DNA from: an uncultured Bacillota bacterium
GTDB lineage: Bacteria; Bacillota; Clostridia; Christensenellales; Borkfalkiaceae
Assembly (NCBI GenBank): GCA_949287815.1
Contig: CASEHS010000003.1
Coordinates: 30,004 to 94,003 of the forward strand
Length of the DNA stretch: 64,000 nucleotides
Reading direction: 5' to 3'
Shown: in pieces, positions 44,518 to 54,274 of the stretch
Numbering within the stretch: the stretch's first letter is position 1
Layout: each line of letters opens with the position of its first letter
Notes under the pieces: model-generated
Database searches by the model: none
The model's input: only the letters and a program-made list of their open reading frames with translations
What the model was told of the DNA's origin: nothing
Program-made: the position numbers and the translations under genes

Positions 44518-45291
44518 TCAGATAAAAAACTCCGGCGTTTTTCGCATCACAAAATTATTTTCAAGCTTTTCTTTTATCGCTTGAATATCTTCCCCAAAAC
44601 TTCTCGCCTTCTGCGGACAAATCTTTACACACGCGGCGCATCCGATACATTTTCCCCTATCTTTCAGACCTGCTGCTATATTACATACAGGACATACTGT
44701 TATACATTTTCCGCAATGCACACAGTTCTCGTTTATTTTAGGCGCCTTTCGGGCAGAACTTAAACCTTTACTCAGCTCCTTATAGGGATAAGAACCTTTG
44801 ATTTTCTTTTGTATGGGAAAACCGCCTGCAACTTTTGTAGCAGCTATGTGCGCAAAAGTCTGTGCGGCAAGAATATCTTCGGAATCAGGCCTGCCGCCGC
44901 CCACTTTTTCCGAATAAGAATGCTCACCTATAAACGCAGCAGCCGCGCAAACTAAAAAACCTTGTTCGGAAAAAATATTATAAGTTTCCAAAAGCGCATC
45001 ATCATAATCTCGATTCCCGTATACGGAAACAATTACAGCCCTTGCTCCGTTTCCCGAAAACTTTTTCAAAACAGGCACAAGGAGCTGAGGGATCCTGCCA
45101 CCGTAAACAGGCGCACCAAAGATCACGACATCTTCTTCCGAAAAATTATATTCGCGCACGCGCGCGGCAAGCGAAGTAAGATCAATGATCTTTGTAGAAC
45201 TCAAAGTCTTTTCAAAAAACACTTTACCGATCGCACTGATAATTTTTTTTGTTGTGTTTGTCGGACTGAAATAAACTAAATTCAGCTTCAT
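44518..45291 (-). CDS. EFR1-type flavodoxin-ferredoxin fusion
   Basis: A 257-residue protein. Residues 1-150 are a flavodoxin fold: 'LVYFSPTNTTKKII' binds FMN phosphate and 'VVIFGAPVYGGRIP' is the conserved loop. The C-terminus has two [4Fe-4S] motifs, 'CVHCGKCITVCP' and 'CIGCAACVKICP'. Such proteins (EFR1 family) are likely electron carriers for unknown anaerobic reductions. ATG 45291 follows AGGAGAAGG. Confidence 0.85.
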   Translation of the reverse strand: MKLNLVYFSPTNTTKKIISAIGKVFFEKTLSSTKIIDLTSLAARVREYNFSEEDVVIFGAPVYGGRIPQLLVPVLKKFSGNGARAVIVSVYGNRDYDDALLETYNIFSEQGFLVCAAAAFIGEHSYSEKVGGGRPDSEDILAAQTFAHIAATKVAGGFPIQKKIKGSYPYKELSKGLSSARKAPKINENCVHCGKCITVCPVCNIAAGLKDRGKCIGCAACVKICPQKARSFGEDIQAIKEKLENNFVMRKTPEFFI

Positions 45292-45381
45292 CCTTCTCCT
45301 CCGAAACAAAAATTTGTTCCCTTGATTCCGATATATAATTGTATCACTTTTTTTCGGAATTGTAAAGAGGTAAAGAAAAAA

Positions 45382-45448
45382 CCTGCTCGGGTTTTAATCA
45401 AACCTCAAAGAATTAAAAACGCTTTGGGGACTGTTAAATCCGAACAGG
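45382..45448 (-). terminator. Terminator of the glycan locus
   Basis: Outer 9-bp stem CCTGTTCGG/CCGAGCAGG with one G-U pair and an inner CCCCAAAG/CTTTGAGG hairpin, followed by TTTTTTC on the minus strand. Confidence 0.7.
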
Positions 45449-45489
45449 CTTATTAAATTAAGAGTGTAATTTTTTATCGCATCGAATTA

Positions 45490-48183
45490 TTAACTTCGGT
45501 CTATCTTTAAATTTTTATCGGCAAAAGTATCGACGCTGAAACTATCCACTACTCTTCTGCATTTTTTCGAATAAACTGCCACATTGAGTCCTCTGTGACC
45601 GTTCTTAGATATTTTTATATTCGGCCAGCCTTGCGGCGTGATCACCATCTCAAAACCAGGCTTTTCGCCCTGCATGCGAACCTGACTCTTGATCAGACAT
45701 TTTACCTCTTGTCCTTCATAAAGCTGTTCTGCGTAAGTTTTTCCGATCTGTTCAAGAACGCAGTCTTCCGAAAAATCTTTTATATAAACATATCCGTTTC
45801 TGAAACTCGGCTTTTTACCGCTCTTTCTGATAAAACGCGGAAATTTTATTTTATCCCAGTAAACAGAACCGTCATCCTTGATCGCCATCATCAGAACAAC
45901 TTCATCCTTCCAACGCCACAAATTTTTTAAATATTCATTGAAGTTATTTGCTTTTTTCAGTTCCTCATATTCTTTCGGCGTTTCGGGATAAATCTTCCGA
46001 TCCCCATAGGGAGAATATTTATAGTATTTTAAAAACAATTCTGTAAGATACGGAAGTCTGTTATACCAAGGTTTTTTACTGCTCGCAAAATGAATCACAT
46101 GTGCTTTTTTATAGCTTTTTCGGAAATTTTCCGATATATATTCGTTATAAAAAGCCGACAGCCACATAGCCCCCTTTTCGTCCATTAATTTATTCATAAA
46201 ATTGAAACAAGGCGATATAAACCTTACATTGCCGCCAAAAACAACGTTCAGCGCATCTTGATCCATATAGAAATTTTTACCGCCGATCCGATAATCGATC
46301 AGTCTTGAAGATATGGCATCTTTACGCATTTCACTAAGATTGAGCAACATCATTCCCGAATTGAAATAATACGGGGAAGAATAGGAAACCTCTTTTTTAT
46401 GCCAGGCAAACGTAGATACAATATCTTTTACTACCGCCGCATACCTGCCGCGTATATCTATATTGTACAATTCAAGCAGATCTGTCTGTACAACCATGTC
46501 TCCGTCCAAATACAATACCTTATCCAGAAAATCAAGATACTGCGGTATGAAAAACTTTAAAAGAGCCGCAGGCGTAACGTGTACTGTTTTGGATGTAAAG
46601 CGATAACGCTTTATGATCTCCGAATCGGACGCATCTATTACCCGCACATAAAAATTATCGGCACGTATACTTTCCAATTTTCTTTTGCAGTCTTCCGAAA
46701 GCTGATAACCGAGCACATATATATTATAAACATATGATTTTGCCCTGTTTTTCAAGATAGACGTTATCGTAACGGCAGATGGCATACAAAAGCCTTCATC
46801 CGTTACAAAACAGACATTAACCTCTTTGCCAAAATAAATTTTTCTGCCTTTAAAAATTCTCGCGCAAGTTTTTTTGAAACCGTTATTTTTGAAAAATTGA
46901 ACTAACTTGCGAAACACAAAATACGGTTTTAAAATAATCCCGCCTACTCTTTGCGCTAAAAGATTATTGCGAGTATTATTCTGTACATTCGATTCCTGTA
47001 TTGCGATACAATTCAGACGGTTTTCCGCATCACGCTTTTCAGCGACTGCTTTTTTATAATTTTTCTCTACACGAACCAATCTTACCGACAGATAATCCAC
47101 ATATTCGTATTCGGCGACCTCCTGAACAAATAACGCCAGATGCGACTGATAAAAATACTCTTCGGGATGCCCGGTAAGCTCGAATTCATTCAGATATTCA
47201 TTCCGAATATGATCATAGAGCCGCGCACGAGGCTCACCTTCCGTATTCAGAAAAACGTCGAACAACGCCGCACAGATCCTGTTTACAAATCCCCTTTTTA
47301 CTGATTCGAAAAGTCCCGCTTCGATCAACCTTTTTCTGATCAGGCGAAACGGCTTCGGTACATCGTCGACGTATTTTCCTTTGGAGCTGCTTAAAGAGGC
47401 ATTGGTATTGGTACGATAATGAGCAAGAATCTCATCAATAAAATAAATGCGTTTCGCCAAAGCACAGGCTATACAAGTAAAGTGCGTATCCTCAAAAATA
47501 TTCTGTTCCAGAAAACGAATAGAATTTTTTCTGACAAATTCCGTCAAAAACAGTTTATCCCACGCCCAACCGTAGGTAAAATTCAGAATATAATCGGGTA
47601 TATCTTTACAACTGAACGGATTGTTGCTCGGTAAATATTGTGTTTTTATTGTCCAGTCTGCATTATGAAATTGCTGCGTCTGCTGATCGTAAAAGTCACA
47701 ACGAAACACAGCTATTTCCGCCGAATGCTTCTCCGCCGCTTCATATGTTTTTTTCAGCATATCCTTTTCAAAAAAGTCGTCCGCATCCAAAAAAGACAGA
47801 TATTTCCCTTGTGCCTGTCGCATCCCCGTATTTCTTGCAGCACCCGCCCCGCCATTCGGAATACTGATTATTTTTACTCGTTCATCTTTTACGGCATATG
47901 ATTCGAGTATTTTTCCGCTTGAATCGGTTGAACCGTCATTGACACAGATGATCTCTATTTCTCGCAGCGTTTGTGAAATCACACTGTCCAGACACTGCGC
48001 AAGATATTTTTCTCCGTTATATACAGCTATGACAACCGAAACTTTGATTTTGCTCTTCGATGAGTGAAACCCAGCATGAGAAACCTCATTCCTGCTCAAA
48101 TTTTCAGAATGAGGTTTTTTTACCGCTTTATCCGTTTTGTTTGCTTGTCTGGGTTCTTTTTTATTTCTTACGTACTTCTCCAT
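45490..48183 (-). CDS. Double glycosyltransferase: GT2 then GT8 domain
   Basis: An 897-residue cytosolic enzyme. After a 45-residue charged N-terminus, residues 46-270 are a GT2 family A transferase ('VSVVIAVYNGEKYLAQCLDS', 'NDGSTDSSGKI', 'SFLDADDFF' with the DxD). Residues 455-720 are a GT8 transferase ('VCFVTDEGFCMPSAVTI', DxD in 'YLDGDMVVQTD', 'NSGMMLLNL', 'DQDALN', 'HFASSKKPW'). The middle is helical linker. It would add two different sugars to one acceptor, as in glycans of cell-surface glycoproteins or teichoic polymers. Same strand as the AsnB-like and ugd genes. Confidence 0.87.
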   Translation of the reverse strand: MEKYVRNKKEPRQANKTDKAVKKPHSENLSRNEVSHAGFHSSKSKIKVSVVIAVYNGEKYLAQCLDSVISQTLREIEIICVNDGSTDSSGKILESYAVKDERVKIISIPNGGAGAARNTGMRQAQGKYLSFLDADDFFEKDMLKKTYEAAEKHSAEIAVFRCDFYDQQTQQFHNADWTIKTQYLPSNNPFSCKDIPDYILNFTYGWAWDKLFLTEFVRKNSIRFLEQNIFEDTHFTCIACALAKRIYFIDEILAHYRTNTNASLSSSKGKYVDDVPKPFRLIRKRLIEAGLFESVKRGFVNRICAALFDVFLNTEGEPRARLYDHIRNEYLNEFELTGHPEEYFYQSHLALFVQEVAEYEYVDYLSVRLVRVEKNYKKAVAEKRDAENRLNCIAIQESNVQNNTRNNLLAQRVGGIILKPYFVFRKLVQFFKNNGFKKTCARIFKGRKIYFGKEVNVCFVTDEGFCMPSAVTITSILKNRAKSYVYNIYVLGYQLSEDCKRKLESIRADNFYVRVIDASDSEIIKRYRFTSKTVHVTPAALLKFFIPQYLDFLDKVLYLDGDMVVQTDLLELYNIDIRGRYAAVVKDIVSTFAWHKKEVSYSSPYYFNSGMMLLNLSEMRKDAISSRLIDYRIGGKNFYMDQDALNVVFGGNVRFISPCFNFMNKLMDEKGAMWLSAFYNEYISENFRKSYKKAHVIHFASSKKPWYNRLPYLTELFLKYYKYSPYGDRKIYPETPKEYEELKKANNFNEYLKNLWRWKDEVVLMMAIKDDGSVYWDKIKFPRFIRKSGKKPSFRNGYVYIKDFSEDCVLEQIGKTYAEQLYEGQEVKCLIKSQVRMQGEKPGFEMVITPQGWPNIKISKNGHRGLNVAVYSKKCRRVVDSFSVDTFADKNLKIDRS
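48073..48122 (+). other. Terminator-like hairpin inside the GT gene, antisense
   Basis: On the plus strand CCTCATTC...GAATGAGG is followed by TTTTTTT, a terminator shape, but it lies within codons 20-38 of the minus-strand GT2-GT8 gene. No plus-strand gene ends here. Confidence 0.4.
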
Positions 48184-48220
48184 ACCATCGTCCTTCTTAA
48201 TTTCAGATGTTTTAAGCCGT

Positions 48221-50578
48221 TTAAACCAAACGTGTCAATGATATATTTTTTAATACGATACTGCCTTCTTCCAAAGGTTCTGCATAAACCTCAAAATCTT
48301 TCGTTCCATTCGGTACATTAATATAGAGTTTGGCATTTTTTCCGACAGACATTTTCTTCTCCGTAACTTTTTCGTCTGTCCTTACATACATACGATATGA
48401 CGTTACCTTTCCATTCTCAGATTCCGCATCACCTATTTCAAGCTCATACATTCCCTGCGCATTTACAAACGGTAAAATGCGGTTTTCACCTTTATCTGCG
48501 GGACGTTTTATCTGCAAGTCGCTGATAAATATATTTTTTTCTTCCGGCGTATAAAAAGATATCTGCTTTTGCTGTTCACTTTCTATCCCGAAGTACCGCC
48601 TGAAAAAACTTTTAGTCGCAATATTAGTTGTACTGATCACATAAATTCTGTCAATGTAAGGGATAGCATCTTCTTTTAGTGTCACCGATTTAATATCGAT
48701 CACCCCGTTGCTTCCGTTTTGTGAATTGTCAATATCTTTTTTGCAAACCAGTTTAAACACCAATCTTTGAAAGGTTTCATTGGCTTTGAAAAATACATTG
48801 ATCTGATTTATCCTGTTCACAAGATAAGAAACATCAATGCTGTAAATTTGTTTACCGTTTAAAAACACGCCAAATTCAGCAGTTCCTGCAGGCAATTTAT
48901 TAGCCCTGGGAGGCAACATATGGATCTGCATCTGATATTCAGATCCGCTCTTTGTATTAAGATTTAAACCTAAACCGATATAATCCCCCGCTTTATTGCG
49001 GCATTCTCCGAAACCGAAAAGAACACCGTTTCGACGCGCCATAACCAAAGCGACAGGCTTTCTGTTTTCAACCTTGTCATTCCCCGAAAAAACGTCAGCC
49101 TCGTCCTTTATTCTGATTTCTCCTGAAGTTTCAATACAGTAATCGTCAAAAAGCGTATCGTCCGTATTTTCGATTTTAAAAAGCAATTCCGGCCAAAGAT
49201 TCTTTACGATCATCTTTGTCAGATAATTCAGATCACGATAGTATTTCGGGATACAAAAACCGTATTCAAGAAGTTTTCGACAATTTAAAAGCATATGCGT
49301 TTCAAATGCCATATCCTCTTCCGCCAAAACCGACGCATTCATCCATGTAGCCATACGGTATTCCCAATACACCATATGCGCAAATTCATAATTAAAAATT
49401 TTATCGTATTCATTCCGCTTATAATAATCTAAAACGGCTTCAGACACTTCTGCCGTTCTGTGCTCTTCGTATTGCATCCATTTGACAAGATTTTCCAATG
49501 CGCTCTTTTTTTCATTATATAAATAAAGATAATTAATATCCCGAATTATCTCTATCAGATTACTGCGTATATGCAAACCTTTCGGTAATTGTTCGATATA
49601 AGGCTCTATCGTTGTAACGATATGCTGATGATAATGATTTTTTTGCAGAGTTTTTATCAGCCCTTCGTCAACTTCATGATCAAGATTTAAAGGTATAAAC
49701 TTTAATCCATATAAATCCGAGATATACTGTCCGTATGCACAGTCTTTTTTTCTTCCAACTTTATCTTTATTGAATTTTTCCTCTTCTTTTACGTTCTGAT
49801 AAGAAAAATATACACACTTTTCTCTTATGTTTCTGCTCGCAGCCATACTCACACGGCTGTCGTTCCCGCCCGTTACCGAAAACAGCAAAGTATTGTTTTC
49901 AGCCAGCAATTCCGCTTGCCTTCGGATATTATCCGCCATGTTTTCTGCTATTTCATCGGGAGAATGATCGGTATGATCTCTGCGAGGATAAAACCGCGAA
50001 ATTTGCATATTTTCCGTCTTAATTTCGTGGTTGGGGATCAAAATCCTTATATTTTTATAAGGCGTCATGTCACCCGGCAACGCCCAGGGTTTCGGTGAAC
50101 GCAAAGTATTATATTTGGAATAATAAGGCTCTTCCTCTGCTTCGCAACAATCCGCAATCAGACCGTAATGGGATGCAATCATACATTTTTCAGTATGGTA
50201 ATAAACGCTTCGCATGCCTGTTGCATCGTTCATAACCCTGCAACGATTTTTATCCCCGTAAAAAATCACAAACCGACCGTTCAAGCAATCTATATAATTA
50301 TAAAATTTTTCCTCTGAATCTTCCAACTGCTGCGACAATATATCCGCCACCCTATCAATATCCGTTGTCCAGATATTCGTATCCAGCACCCTCCCAAGCA
50401 ACGCACACCAATACTTACCTCGCTGAGAAAAATGGAATCCGTTACACGGATCATAATGCAAAATATATCGGTTCTTTTTCCCTCCGCCTATTTCGAAGCT
50501 TTCCCAATCCTTACGTGGTTTTATTTTTTCCCTGGAAAAAATAAAACCTTTCTTATATACGTATCCTGAAAAATCCAT
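48221..50578 (-). CDS. Asparagine-synthetase-like protein lacking the glutaminase cysteine, with a C-terminal beta-type extension
   Basis: A 785-residue protein. Residues 90-140 match the AsnB N-terminal half ('LNGRFVIFYGDKN', 'DATGMRSVYYHTE'), but the protein starts MDFSG, without Cys2 needed for glutamine hydrolysis. A PP-loop ATPase follows (SVTGGNDSR, 234-242), the adenylating half. About 270 further C-terminal residues have the look of two beta-rich modules and match nothing I know. With UDP-glucose dehydrogenase next to it, amidation of a uronic acid or aminoacylation of a glycan is a possible job; this is inference. Confidence 0.72.
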   Translation of the reverse strand: MDFSGYVYKKGFIFSREKIKPRKDWESFEIGGGKKNRYILHYDPCNGFHFSQRGKYWCALLGRVLDTNIWTTDIDRVADILSQQLEDSEEKFYNYIDCLNGRFVIFYGDKNRCRVMNDATGMRSVYYHTEKCMIASHYGLIADCCEAEEEPYYSKYNTLRSPKPWALPGDMTPYKNIRILIPNHEIKTENMQISRFYPRRDHTDHSPDEIAENMADNIRRQAELLAENNTLLFSVTGGNDSRVSMAASRNIREKCVYFSYQNVKEEEKFNKDKVGRKKDCAYGQYISDLYGLKFIPLNLDHEVDEGLIKTLQKNHYHQHIVTTIEPYIEQLPKGLHIRSNLIEIIRDINYLYLYNEKKSALENLVKWMQYEEHRTAEVSEAVLDYYKRNEYDKIFNYEFAHMVYWEYRMATWMNASVLAEEDMAFETHMLLNCRKLLEYGFCIPKYYRDLNYLTKMIVKNLWPELLFKIENTDDTLFDDYCIETSGEIRIKDEADVFSGNDKVENRKPVALVMARRNGVLFGFGECRNKAGDYIGLGLNLNTKSGSEYQMQIHMLPPRANKLPAGTAEFGVFLNGKQIYSIDVSYLVNRINQINVFFKANETFQRLVFKLVCKKDIDNSQNGSNGVIDIKSVTLKEDAIPYIDRIYVISTTNIATKSFFRRYFGIESEQQKQISFYTPEEKNIFISDLQIKRPADKGENRILPFVNAQGMYELEIGDAESENGKVTSYRMYVRTDEKVTEKKMSVGKNAKLYINVPNGTKDFEVYAEPLEEGSIVLKNISLTRLV

Positions 50579-50601
50579 TCTCTTTCCTTGTTTCCTTTTG
50601 C

Positions 50602-51795
50602 TTAATCCCTTTGGTAAATATCCCTGGTATATACTTTATCTTCAACGCCGCAAAGCTCAGGACCGAAACGGTTTGCAACGATCAGATCGCTCTTTTCCTT
50701 AAACTCTTTTGCATCATGGATTACTCTGTATCCGCAATAATCTGATCCGTTTATAGTAGGTTCATAAATAATGATCTGAACATGATATTTTTCCAATCTT
50801 TTGATAATGCCAAGCATTGCACTTTGTCGGAAATTATCCGAATTCATTTTCATAGCCAGACGATAAATGCCAATACAGATATCTTTTTTGTTCGGATACC
50901 CTGCCTTATTCATAATTTGTGCGGCTATATAATCTTTTCTTGTCTTATTTGAATCAACTACGGCACGGATAAGGTTTTCAGGAATATCTTTATAATTCGC
51001 TAAAAGCTGTTTCGTATCTTTGGGCAAACAATATCCGCCATATCCAAAAGACGGATTATTATATCCTTCCCCTATCCTCGGATCAAGACAAACCCCTTCA
51101 ATAATAGATTTAGCATTTAAACCATGCGTCTCTGCATAAGTGTCAAGTTCATTAAAATATGAAACACGTAAGGCTAAATAAGTATTCGCAAATAATTTTA
51201 CCGCTTCTGCCTCATCTGACGCCATAAGCAAAATCGGTACATTTTTCTTTTTTGCTCCTTCTCTCAAAAGCTCTGCAAACTTTTGCGCATAATCTTTTGT
51301 CTTTAAGTCTGCACCCACAATGATTCTCGAAGGGTAAAGGTTATCGTACAAAGCTCTACCTTCTCTTAAAAATTCAGGAGAAAAAATTATATTTTTATAA
51401 TTAAATTTATCCCGCATCCGCTTTGTAAACCCTACCGGTATGGTAGACTTTATAACAAAACACGCCTCAGTCCCTTTATCAAGACATTCACCGATAACAT
51501 TTTCAACCGATGCAGTATCAAAATAATTCTGCTCCGGATCAAAATTGGTAGGCGTAGAAATGATAATATAATCCACCTTTCTACAAACCGATTCAACCGA
51601 AAAAATGCCTTCAAGATTCAGCCTTTTAGTTTTAAAGTATTCTTTGATTTCTTTATCTTCTATAGGCGACTGCCTGTTATTGATCTGCAAGACGCGTTCC
51701 TTCGAAATATCATAAGCGTAAACCTCATGTTTTTCCGCTAATAATATCGCATTGGACAACCCTACATACCCTATTCCCACAACAAGAATTTTCAT
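50602..51795 (-). CDS. ugd: UDP-glucose 6-dehydrogenase
   Basis: A 397-residue NAD enzyme making UDP-glucuronate. Rossmann motif 'VVGIGYVGLSNAILLA' (G-x-G-Y-V-G) at the N-terminus, 'SPEFLREGRALYDN' and the catalytic cysteine in 'GYGGYCLPKDTKQL' are present. The ATG 51795 follows an in-frame GTG. It may also oxidise related UDP-sugars, but the short form fits Ugd. Upstream gene of the glycan locus, supplying uronic-acid donor. Confidence 0.92.
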   Translation of the reverse strand: MKILVVGIGYVGLSNAILLAEKHEVYAYDISKERVLQINNRQSPIEDKEIKEYFKTKRLNLEGIFSVESVCRKVDYIIISTPTNFDPEQNYFDTASVENVIGECLDKGTEACFVIKSTIPVGFTKRMRDKFNYKNIIFSPEFLREGRALYDNLYPSRIIVGADLKTKDYAQKFAELLREGAKKKNVPILLMASDEAEAVKLFANTYLALRVSYFNELDTYAETHGLNAKSIIEGVCLDPRIGEGYNNPSFGYGGYCLPKDTKQLLANYKDIPENLIRAVVDSNKTRKDYIAAQIMNKAGYPNKKDICIGIYRLAMKMNSDNFRQSAMLGIIKRLEKYHVQIIIYEPTINGSDYCGYRVIHDAKEFKEKSDLIVANRFGPELCGVEDKVYTRDIYQRD

Positions 51796-51970
51796 CACTA
51801 TAACTAAGATTTATTTTTTTGCAAATGTTTATAAAATTAAAATGAGATATGCAAAAATTTATCTTATGGTATCCTCCCATTCCTTAGATTGTACTTTTTA
51901 TTCTTTTTCCATTCGCAAAAAACGCCCTTTTCTTTCCATATAGTTTTTAGAAAATGATTTTAAATAAAAA

Positions 51971-52008
51971 AACGCCTGCAACGAGATCTATTCTTCGTTA
52001 CAGGCGTT
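51971..52008 (-). terminator. Terminator of the M20 operon
   Basis: Near-perfect 14-bp stem AACGCCTGCAACGA/TCGTTACAGGCGTT with T-rich flanks on the minus strand. Confidence 0.8.
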
Positions 52009-52038
52009 AAACCCATTTAATCTAAAAGTTATTCATTT

Positions 52039-53487
52039 TTAAAATTGTGAAATTAATCTTAGATAAAATTCCACTGTTTGTATAATTTTTTCGACAGGAA
52101 TCTTTTCATCGTTGCCATGGATACTTGCTCGCTCTTCTTTTGAAAGTGCCATTGCTGAAAACCTGTAAACGTGATCGGAAATTTCTCCGTAATGTCTCGA
52201 ATCACTGCAAGCAAGCATCAGATACGGTGAAACGATAACCCCTTTCCATGTCCCCGAAATCGCAGCACACATTTTTTCCCATGCCTCTCCGCTTGTTTCG
52301 GATATATTGGAAGGATTCATTCCGTAAACAACGTCTATTTTTATATTTTCGTCATTGATAACTTTTTCAAGATACTGTTTTGCACTCTCTACCGTATCTC
52401 CGCACATCAGCCGAAGATTTGCAACCATTTCCGCATACGGAGGCAGAACGTTCATGCCTTTACTTCCGCTCATCTGCGTAAATGCAACGGTTGTCCGCAT
52501 CAAAGCGTTCAACTCGCCACCGCTTTTTTTACAAATTTTATTTAAAAGTCCGCCGAACAGCCATAAATTTGCAAAAATCATTCTATAAACAAAAGTAGAA
52601 CGCCTGCCAAGAATGTCAAACATTTCCTTTGCCGGTTTGGAAAGTTTTACAGGAAACGGTTTACTCTCCACTTCGGCGCAAGCGCGGCTGAGCATTCCGA
52701 CCGCTGTATGAGCAGGCGGTGCACTGGCATGTCCGCCATTTCCCTGTACGGAAAAACGTATATTGCAAAGGCCCTTCTCTGCTATACCTACCAATGCACA
52801 CGGCTCTTTCACTCCCGGAAAAACATTTTCAACTACTGCGCCGCCTTCGTCACAGACTAAAACAGGCCGAATACCTTTTTCCTTAAAATAAACAACGATA
52901 GCAGGTGCACCGTAACCATTCGTCTCTTCGTTTCCCGAAAAAGCAAGATAGACATCGTTTTCAGGCACAAACCCCTCTTTGATTTTCTGTTCAACTGCCT
53001 GCATTACTCCGTTTAAAGTACCTTTTGTATCCAATGTGCCTCTGCCCCACAGGACACCGTCTTCAATCACCCCTTCAAACGCAGGCTTTGTCCATAATGA
53101 TTCTTCCACCGAAACCACATCATAATGAGCCATAAGCACGCGGCAACGGGAAGAATCTTTTCCTTTCCATCGGAAAAGAAGAGATTTTTTACTAGGTCTG
53201 ATCAATTCGCATGTCTTATAAATCTGAGGAAACAATTCAGGAAGCAAGGCTTCAAATTTTTCGAATTCGGCAAAATCTTCTTTGGTTTCGTCTGTATCCG
53301 ATACGGTTTTACAGCGTATCATTGCGGCAAGATCGGAAATCGCTTTCTGCTCATCGCATTTTACGACCGTATCGGGATATACTTTTTCTTTCCGAGGCTT
53401 AAACGCCGCAGCCCGCAAAAACACAATCAAAATAAGCAGTACAACAACCGCAGCAACCGCTGCCGCCACTATAAAATACCACTCCAT
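52039..53487 (-). CDS. M20-family metallopeptidase with N-terminal membrane anchor
   Basis: A 482-residue protein. A signal anchor (about 4-28) precedes the catalytic domain. Metal and catalytic residues are seen in 'VLMAHYDVVS' (H), 'LWGRGTLDTKGT' (D), 'LAFSGNEETNGYG' (E, E) and 'VLVCDEGGAV'. The dimerisation ('lid') domain is present. The form is close to ArgE/DapE/carboxypeptidase-like M20 enzymes. One base overlap with the upstream membrane protein and a third membrane gene above it point to a peptide or acyl-amino-acid uptake-and-hydrolysis unit. Confidence 0.87.
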   Translation of the reverse strand: MEWYFIVAAAVAAVVVLLILIVFLRAAAFKPRKEKVYPDTVVKCDEQKAISDLAAMIRCKTVSDTDETKEDFAEFEKFEALLPELFPQIYKTCELIRPSKKSLLFRWKGKDSSRCRVLMAHYDVVSVEESLWTKPAFEGVIEDGVLWGRGTLDTKGTLNGVMQAVEQKIKEGFVPENDVYLAFSGNEETNGYGAPAIVVYFKEKGIRPVLVCDEGGAVVENVFPGVKEPCALVGIAEKGLCNIRFSVQGNGGHASAPPAHTAVGMLSRACAEVESKPFPVKLSKPAKEMFDILGRRSTFVYRMIFANLWLFGGLLNKICKKSGGELNALMRTTVAFTQMSGSKGMNVLPPYAEMVANLRLMCGDTVESAKQYLEKVINDENIKIDVVYGMNPSNISETSGEAWEKMCAAISGTWKGVIVSPYLMLACSDSRHYGEISDHVYRFSAMALSKEERASIHGNDEKIPVEKIIQTVEFYLRLISQF

Positions 53488-54260
53488 TATTTTTGCTCCT
53501 CGTCAGTTTTATCAGCGACACCCTCATCCGCCTTTTGTGTACTTTCGGATGACTGTACCGAGCCGATTTCACCCAACCAACCTTTTTTATACATCATTCT
53601 TGCAGACACTACCGTAACAACAACTCCGACGGGAACCATAACACCGATCAAAGTTCCCGCAAGATCTCCGCTTCCGGTTACATATGATGAAATAATAAAA
53701 ACAAGCAACATCAATACGCAGGGAATAACAGATATTTTCCAGTTCTTGGAAATATAAACAACAGCCATACCGCCAAACAATGCAGGCAATACATTATCAA
53801 AAGCAGGTTTTAAATTTTCATTTTCCAGAATAGGCGTAAGAAAACTGATCAGAACAACGCCTAAAATCAAAATGATCATTGTTACGATCGATGATATCGC
53901 AATAGAGACCGTAGAAATAATTTCTGCTTCTTCCGTACCTTTTTCCACCCCTGCTTGTTCCATACAATTCAATGCACAAGGAACTTTAAGATTGGAAAGG
54001 TTACCCGTAACAAAGCCGAGATATGTTCCGCCCGAACCAAGCATAGGCGAATAAGTAAATGTTTCGACAGCCCCGACTGCACAATACATCACGATGATAG
54101 ATATACCCGTCGCAAAAATGCTCCAATCTATTGCCGCGTCAAAAATAATCATACAAACAAAAGGATAAGATAAAATCAAAACCGCAGCGATCACGCCCCA
54201 AATTCTTCCGTAAAGATGCGTATTATCATCAAAAAAACGTACATTTTTTACCGTTTTCAT
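53487..54260 (-). CDS. Polytopic membrane protein, partner of the M20 peptidase
   Basis: A 257-residue protein with about seven TM segments and a hydrophilic C-terminal tail. 'FTYSPMLGSGGTYLGFVTGN' is the most conserved-looking stretch; 'NLKVPCALNCMEQAGVEKGTEEAEII' follows. I recognise the pair with DUF5058 as a recurring clostridial arrangement but not a defined transporter. ATG 54260 has GGAGGG upstream; the upstream frame does not. Confidence 0.75.
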   Translation of the reverse strand: MKTVKNVRFFDDNTHLYGRIWGVIAAVLILSYPFVCMIIFDAAIDWSIFATGISIIVMYCAVGAVETFTYSPMLGSGGTYLGFVTGNLSNLKVPCALNCMEQAGVEKGTEEAEIISTVSIAISSIVTMIILILGVVLISFLTPILENENLKPAFDNVLPALFGGMAVVYISKNWKISVIPCVLMLLVFIISSYVTGSGDLAGTLIGVMVPVGVVVTVVSARMMYKKGWLGEIGSVQSSESTQKADEGVADKTDEEQK

Positions 54261-54274
54261 GATTTTATCCCTCC

